From Deltaproteobacteria bacterium (GTDB taxonomy: Bacteria; Desulfobacterota; Binatia; UBA9968): 34,666 bases of DNA. This document shows positions 31,127 to 34,666 of the stretch, one piece after another. The position numbers and the translations under genes were made by a program. The notes below the pieces were generated by a model, which did not search any database, was not told the DNA's origin, and saw nothing but the letters and a program-made list of their open reading frames with translations. Every line of letters starts with the position of its first letter. Positions within the stretch are counted from its first letter, which is position 1. The DNA lies in contig JAUYJC010000576.1 in NCBI GenBank assembly GCA_030688735.1, positions 1-34,666 on the forward strand, read 5' to 3'.

Positions 31127-32038
31127 ATGGACAAAGTAAACTTTCTCTATCGTTCGAGCAGCCACTTGCCGTTTCTGCACGTGGTCGCGGAGTCCGGCTC
31201 TTGGGAAAAACACGGGCTGCAAGTGGACTACAACAAATTCATCAGCTCCGAAGACTCGCATAAGAACGTCGCCAACGGCACGGTCGAATTCGTCGGCGGC
31301 AATCACCTCTCACCTTACATCCGGCGGCCCCAGGGCGATAAATGGGTTTACCTCGGGCAATCGGTAAGCCTGCTCAACCATCGGATGGTCGTGAGACCCG
31401 ACTCGGGCATCAACAAGGTTGCCGATCTGCGCGGGAAAAAAGTCGCCTCCAAGGGCCAGCATCCGGGGCTCAACACCTGGCTGTTCATCAAACAGCATGG
31501 CCTGCTCGGCGAGTGCACGATGGAGCGGTTCCGCGGCGACACACCCCACTGGGAGGCCGTGAAGGAAGGCAAGGCTGACGCCGCTTTCGTCAACCCGCCC
31601 GCCGATCTAAAGGCGCGCCGCGCCGGCATGAAAGTCATTGAGGTCGGCTTTCTCCCGATGGTGTGGTTCACCACGGTTTCTTCCGGATTGCCCTTCGTCG
31701 AGAAACACCCGGACATTATCGACAGATTTCTCAAGGGCGTTTGCGAAGGCATCGCCTACTTCAAGACCCATCGCGCGGAATCGATCGAGATCATCAAATC
31801 AAAATACCGGGAAGAGGGGGAATTGGACAACGAGGCAGCGAGCTATCTCTACGACGAGCTGAAAGCGATTCTACAGGCCAAGCCCTACGCGAGCATCCCG
31901 GCGATCAGCAACGTCTACGAGATTTCAGTGCAGGAGAACCAAGCCGCAGAGAAGACCGATCCGATGGCGCTGTGGGATTTTCACTATCTGCGCCGCATCG
32001 ACGACAGCGGATTCATCGACAATCTCTATCGAACCTGA
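31127..32038 (+). CDS. NMT1/SsuA/THI5-like substrate-binding protein without signal peptide
   Basis: A 303-residue protein starting at ATG 31127 with GAAGGAG seven bases upstream. It has the two-domain binding fold of the nitrate/sulfonate/taurine (NMT1/THI5-like) type: 'VVAESGSWEKHGLQVDYNKF', 'VADLRGKKVASKGQHPGLNT', 'EAVKEGKADAAFVNPPADLK' and 'KHPDIIDRFLKGVCEGIAYF'. No signal peptide or lipobox is present, and in-frame sequence upstream of ATG 31127 does not supply one. No ABC permease or ATPase is nearby, so it may act in the cytoplasm, like THI5-type or decarboxylase-related members. It is divergent from FmdB and convergent with the LLM oxidoreductase gene. Confidence 0.78.
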   Translation: MDKVNFLYRSSSHLPFLHVVAESGSWEKHGLQVDYNKFISSEDSHKNVANGTVEFVGGNHLSPYIRRPQGDKWVYLGQSVSLLNHRMVVRPDSGINKVADLRGKKVASKGQHPGLNTWLFIKQHGLLGECTMERFRGDTPHWEAVKEGKADAAFVNPPADLKARRAGMKVIEVGFLPMVWFTTVSSGLPFVEKHPDIIDRFLKGVCEGIAYFKTHRAESIEIIKSKYREEGELDNEAASYLYDELKAILQAKPYASIPAISNVYEISVQENQAAEKTDPMALWDFHYLRRIDDSGFIDNLYRT

Positions 32039-32046
32039 GATGAGCC

Positions 32047-32105
32047 GTCTCGAGTCCAGCGTTTCGACTCTCGCGTTCTCCCCTCCCCAACTCTGGACGC
32101 GAGAC
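32047..32105. terminator. Long hairpin between two convergent genes
   Basis: Arms GTCTCGAGTCCAG (32047-32059) and CTGGACGCGAGAC (32093-32105) pair over 13 bases with one mismatch around a 33-base loop. It fills the space between the stop of the binding protein gene (32038) and the stop of the LLM gene (32107). There is no U-tract on either strand, so a terminator role is only probable. Confidence 0.45.
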
Positions 32106-32106
32106 C

Positions 32107-33126
32107 CTAGACGTGTTTGAAACCGGCAACCGTCACGCGCCATCCCGCTTCGTCCCGGTCTGGCACGACCGGAAAGTAATAGCTCGCGCGATCCAACAGG
32201 CCGTCATATTTTTTCAAAACCTTTTTCGGCAACTCCCTCCAGGTGCCCCGCAAGGCAAATTTGTCGAGCATTTCACCGCTAATCAATGACGGCATGTCGT
32301 TCCATTGGCCGCGGGCCGCCTTAGCCTTCAGCTCATCGGCGACGGCGCCCCAGCCTTCAAGCTCGAACACCGGCCGGTACACCGGCGTGCTGGCGTAGAA
32401 AGCGATTTGCTGGCGAACCTCCAATTCATACTTGGCGGCCTGAGTCGGATCGTCGGTGGGAATGACGAAGATGCTGCTTGACAGTTCGATTGCCTGGCGG
32501 TGCCTTCCCCCTCGCGCCAAACCGATCTCGACATTAGGCAGTATTTTTTCCTGCAAATAACGCGCGGTATGGAGGGGGTGGGCGTGGAACCCGTCACACA
32601 ATTCGCCGGCAAGCTGGCATATGCGCCGATTGACCCCGGCGAGGTAAATCGGAATGCGGTGGTAGTTATGCGGCGCCGGGCTGAAAAACGGCGTCATCAA
32701 TGTCAGCTTGAAAAATTCGCCCTGGAAATTGAGCCTGGCGCCGTTTTGCCAACAGTCCCAGAACGCCCGCACCGCGAGGATGACCTCGCGTATTTTCTCC
32801 ACTGGTTTTTCCCATTTGACACCGAAGCGCCGCTCATTGTGCCCTTTGACTTGTGTGCCGATCCCGAGGATGAACCGGCCTTTGGAAAAACGTGCCAGGT
32901 CCCAGGCCGTATAAGCGAGAACGGCCGGGCTGCGCGCAAAGGCCACCGCGATGCAGGTGCCCAAACTTAACCTTTGGCTATGCTCGGCCGCGAGAACGAG
33001 GGGCAAGAACGGTTCATGCGCCGTCTCGAAAGTCCAAACCCCGTCGAACCCCGCCTCGTCGGCGAACCGCACCGAAGCCGGTATTTCGTTCAAATCATCA
33101 ACCAGCAAGTTCGCGTCGATTTTCAT
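32107..33126 (-). CDS. LLM-class (luciferase-like) flavin/F420-dependent oxidoreductase
   Basis: A 339-residue protein of the bacterial luciferase-like monooxygenase class. It begins 'MKIDANLLVDDLNEIPASVR', then 'FADEAGFDGVWTFETAHEPF', the barrel strand 'LSLGTCIAVAFARSPAVLA' and the cofactor region 'LARFSKGRFILGIGTQVKGH' followed by 'NERRFGVKWEKPVEKIREVI'. 'GNGTQ' type loops in this family bind F420 or FMN; the 'RFILGIGTQVKGHNERRFG' segment fits the TIGR03617-like group found in actinobacteria and uncultured lineages. The substrate is unknown. It lies 139 bases downstream of lpxD, on the same strand. The ribosome binding site is weak. Confidence 0.88.
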   Translation of the reverse strand: MKIDANLLVDDLNEIPASVRFADEAGFDGVWTFETAHEPFLPLVLAAEHSQRLSLGTCIAVAFARSPAVLAYTAWDLARFSKGRFILGIGTQVKGHNERRFGVKWEKPVEKIREVILAVRAFWDCWQNGARLNFQGEFFKLTLMTPFFSPAPHNYHRIPIYLAGVNRRICQLAGELCDGFHAHPLHTARYLQEKILPNVEIGLARGGRHRQAIELSSSIFVIPTDDPTQAAKYELEVRQQIAFYASTPVYRPVFELEGWGAVADELKAKAARGQWNDMPSLISGEMLDKFALRGTWRELPKKVLKKYDGLLDRASYYFPVVPDRDEAGWRVTVAGFKHV

Positions 33127-33265
33127 CGAAATTTCTTGGGTCTAAATCAACGGCAAGCGCGGCCAACATGCCGACGACAACCTAAATGTCGTATCTGCGT
33201 CCCTTGGCATCGACGACTTGGTGAACATGAAGGCACGCCGGTCCGTCAAGCACCGCAAGTCGCAG

Positions 33266-34297
33266 CTAACTCCTTTCGCCACCGGATGGCCGGCTGGCTT
33301 GCCGCGCCAATTCGTTCACTTTCCTGGCGAGATTCGGCAGGTTCGATATCTGGGCGTAGGTTTTTTTGAACTCCGCCATCGGCCGGGCGGGAGTTCCCCA
33401 CATGGCGCTGCCCCGGCGCACGATCTTGCCCGTCGGAATGCCGGCTTGGGCGCCAATGACCGCCTGGCTCTCGATGCGGACTTTGTCGCCGACGCCCACC
33501 TGTCCGCCAATCACCACATAGTCGCCGATCTCGACGCTCCCTGAGATTCCGGTTTGCGCCGCAATGACGCAGTGGCGCCCGACGCGCACGTTATGCGCGA
33601 TCTGCACCAAGTTATCGATCTTCGTCCCTTCGCCGATCACCGTATTGCCCAGAGAACCTCGATCAATGGTAGTGTTGCTGCCGATCTCCACGTCGTTTTC
33701 GAGCACGACCTGTCCCAATTGCGGGAATTTATGGTGGCGCCCCTCTGCAAACACGTATCCAAAGCCATCGGCGCCGATCACCGTGCCGGCGTGAATCACC
33801 ACCCGATTGCCGATTCGCGCCTGCGGATAGATGCTCACCCTCGCATAGATGACGCAGTCGGCTCCGACCTCGACGCCCCGACCGAGAAAAACTCCGGCGC
33901 CGATCACCGTGCGCGCGCCGATGCTTACGCCTTCTTCGATAACGGCTTGCGCTCCCACGCTGACGCCGGAGGACAATCGCGCGCCGGGAGCGACGACAGC
34001 GGTCGCGTGCACTCCGGGCTCCACCGCCGGGCGCGGTAACAGAGCCGCCGTGGCGCGAATCAAAGCGAGTTTCGGATGGCGCACCGCGATCGTCGTCTGC
34101 CCTGCGAGAACGGCTCCCGAAGGCACCAAAATGCAGCCAGCCCGGCAATTCGCCGCACGCTTGAGGATACGCTCTCCCTCGGCAAACGTGAGGTCGTTGG
34201 GTCCGGCATTATCCAGTCCCGCCACGCCGCGAATTTCCCGTGCCCCCTCGCCCGCCAACTGTCCGTCGAGCAATCGCGCAATATCTTCAACTTTCAT
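33266..34297 (-). CDS. lpxD: UDP-3-O-acylglucosamine N-acyltransferase LpxD
   Basis: A 343-residue acyltransferase. The start is ATG 34297 (GGAGA eight bases before it) because '[18 protein letters not shown]' is the normal N-terminus; a longer frame from 34354 adds 19 residues without such a site. After the uridine-binding domain (about 1-95) comes a left-handed beta-helix of hexapeptide repeats ('[20 protein letters not shown]', '[15 protein letters not shown]', '[20 protein letters not shown]'), with the catalytic His235 in '[14 protein letters not shown]'. It adds the second acyl chain in lipid A synthesis and shows the organism has lipopolysaccharide. The usual fabZ/lpxA partners are not on the downstream side. 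Confidence 0.95.
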   Translation of the reverse strand: MKVEDIARLLDGQLAGEGAREIRGVAGLDNAGPNDLTFAEGERILKRAANCRAGCILVPSGAVLAGQTTIAVRHPKLALIRATAALLPRPAVEPGVHATAVVAPGARLSSGVSVGAQAVIEEGVSIGARTVIGAGVFLGRGVEVGADCVIYARVSIYPQARIGNRVVIHAGTVIGADGFGYVFAEGRHHKFPQLGQVVLENDVEIGSNTTIDRGSLGNTVIGEGTKIDNLVQIAHNVRVGRHCVIAAQTGISGSVEIGDYVVIGGQVGVGDKVRIESQAVIGAQAGIPTGKIVRRGSAMWGTPARPMAEFKKTYAQISNLPNLARKVNELARQASRPSGGERS

Positions 34298-34666
34298 TTT
34301 TGTCTCCAAATCAAGTGAATTCGCGAGCGGGGTTTGAACCCCGCTCGCGACCAAAGGGGATGCTCGCTCCCTTTGGAAAGCCCATTTAATTGTGCCCGCC
34401 TCAAGAGGCGGGGTTTACTCAGAATCAATGGTTATCAAGCCGGCGCGTAAATTTGGCTTTCGCTCCGAAAGCGTTGGGAGCAAGAAGCCTCGGCGCCGCG
34501 AATCAAGACCGTCACCCGCCATACATATCCCAACCGAGGGGTGCCGAACAAATAGAAACCCTACTTCAAGTTCGGATTATTCGCGGTCCGAGGAAGAATC
34601 ACGACACTGTGTCAATCGGGGAGTGAGCCTGGAGAAGCGAAGGCACTGAGGATGTTCAAGGTTCAA
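34298..34666. other. Intergenic region upstream of lpxD to the window end
   Basis: These 369 bases hold the three hairpins (34321-34412). The remaining part (34413-34666) shows only arginine/serine-rich short frames without binding sites or known motifs, so I see no gene there. The promoter of lpxD, or the end of the gene upstream of it, may lie here or beyond the window. Confidence 0.4.
34321..34412. repeat. Three consecutive hairpins upstream of lpxD
   Basis: First, 34321-34350 is a near-perfect palindrome with 14-base arms (TCGCGAGCGGGGTT and its complement) around two bases. Second, CCAAAGGG (34351-34358) pairs with CCCTTTGG (34369-34376). Third, CCCGCCTC (34395-34402) pairs with GAGGCGGG (34405-34412). 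They lie 24 to 115 bases upstream of the lpxD start, in its probable leader or in the end of an upstream transcript. No T-run makes any of them a standard terminator for the minus strand. Confidence 0.8.

Noticed and set aside
34390-34649. Arg/Ser-rich frames upstream of lpxD
   Set aside because: Low-complexity composition, hairpin overlap and no ribosome binding site; reads as non-coding.

Overview
The window looks like a chromosomal segment of an uncultured Gram-negative bacterium. LpxD (lipid A synthesis) and a Pal-type lipoprotein imply an outer membrane. The flanking genes (UbiD decarboxylase, dienelactone hydrolase, flavin-dependent LLM oxidoreductase, NMT1/SsuA-like binding protein) are a mix I associate with metagenome-derived lineages such as Binatota, Rokubacteria/Methylomirabilota or 'Deltaproteobacteria'. 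That placement is an inference from gene content, not from a marker gene. No rRNA, tRNA, CRISPR array or transposase gene was seen.

Layout. Positions 1-8.0 kb hold ordinary metabolic and envelope genes on both strands: a membrane-anchored spermidine-synthase-like protein cut by the window edge, a UbiD decarboxylase with a clear terminator, a lytic transglycosylase, a JAMM-motif protein, an alpha/beta hydrolase, two small unknown proteins and a convergent dienelactone hydrolase. About 720 bases without an intact gene follow, containing a long inverted repeat.

From 8.7 to 30.4 kb every gene is on the plus strand, forming an energy-metabolism block. It opens with a cysteine-free ArsR regulator, a periplasmic cupredoxin and a di-c-haem EB_dh-type cytochrome. 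Four tandem pseudo-receiver proteins, small secreted or lipoproteins, Pal and a pentapeptide-repeat protein come next. The block continues with a complete succinate dehydrogenase/fumarate reductase (anchor, flavoprotein, Fe-S subunit), a NifS/IscS cysteine desulfurase, a ferritin-like helical protein, an RRM RNA-binding protein and a PTS Enzyme I. A second cysteine-free ArsR regulator then precedes a six-gene complex I/hydrogenase-4-like operon (hyfI-B-C-E-F-G order). Its large subunit has lost all four nickel-ligand cysteines, so it is best read as an Ehr-type (energy-converting-hydrogenase-related) complex rather than a hydrogenase. Both ArsR genes carry nearly the same operator-like sequence at their promoters, 14 kb apart, which suggests shared or cross-talking control.

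From 30.4 kb to the end the content returns to ordinary genes: an FmdB-type zinc-ribbon protein with a low-complexity tail, a binding-protein-like protein without a signal peptide, an LLM oxidoreductase and lpxD preceded by three stacked hairpins.

The central block could link a quinone-reactive dehydrogenase (Sdh), an ion-pumping complex I relative (Ehr) and periplasmic electron carriers (cupredoxin, cytochrome), with NifS supplying Fe-S assembly. This functional link is inferred from co-location. The two most unusual sequence features are the cysteine-free Ehr large subunit and the four pseudo-receivers that have lost the phospho-acceptor aspartate.
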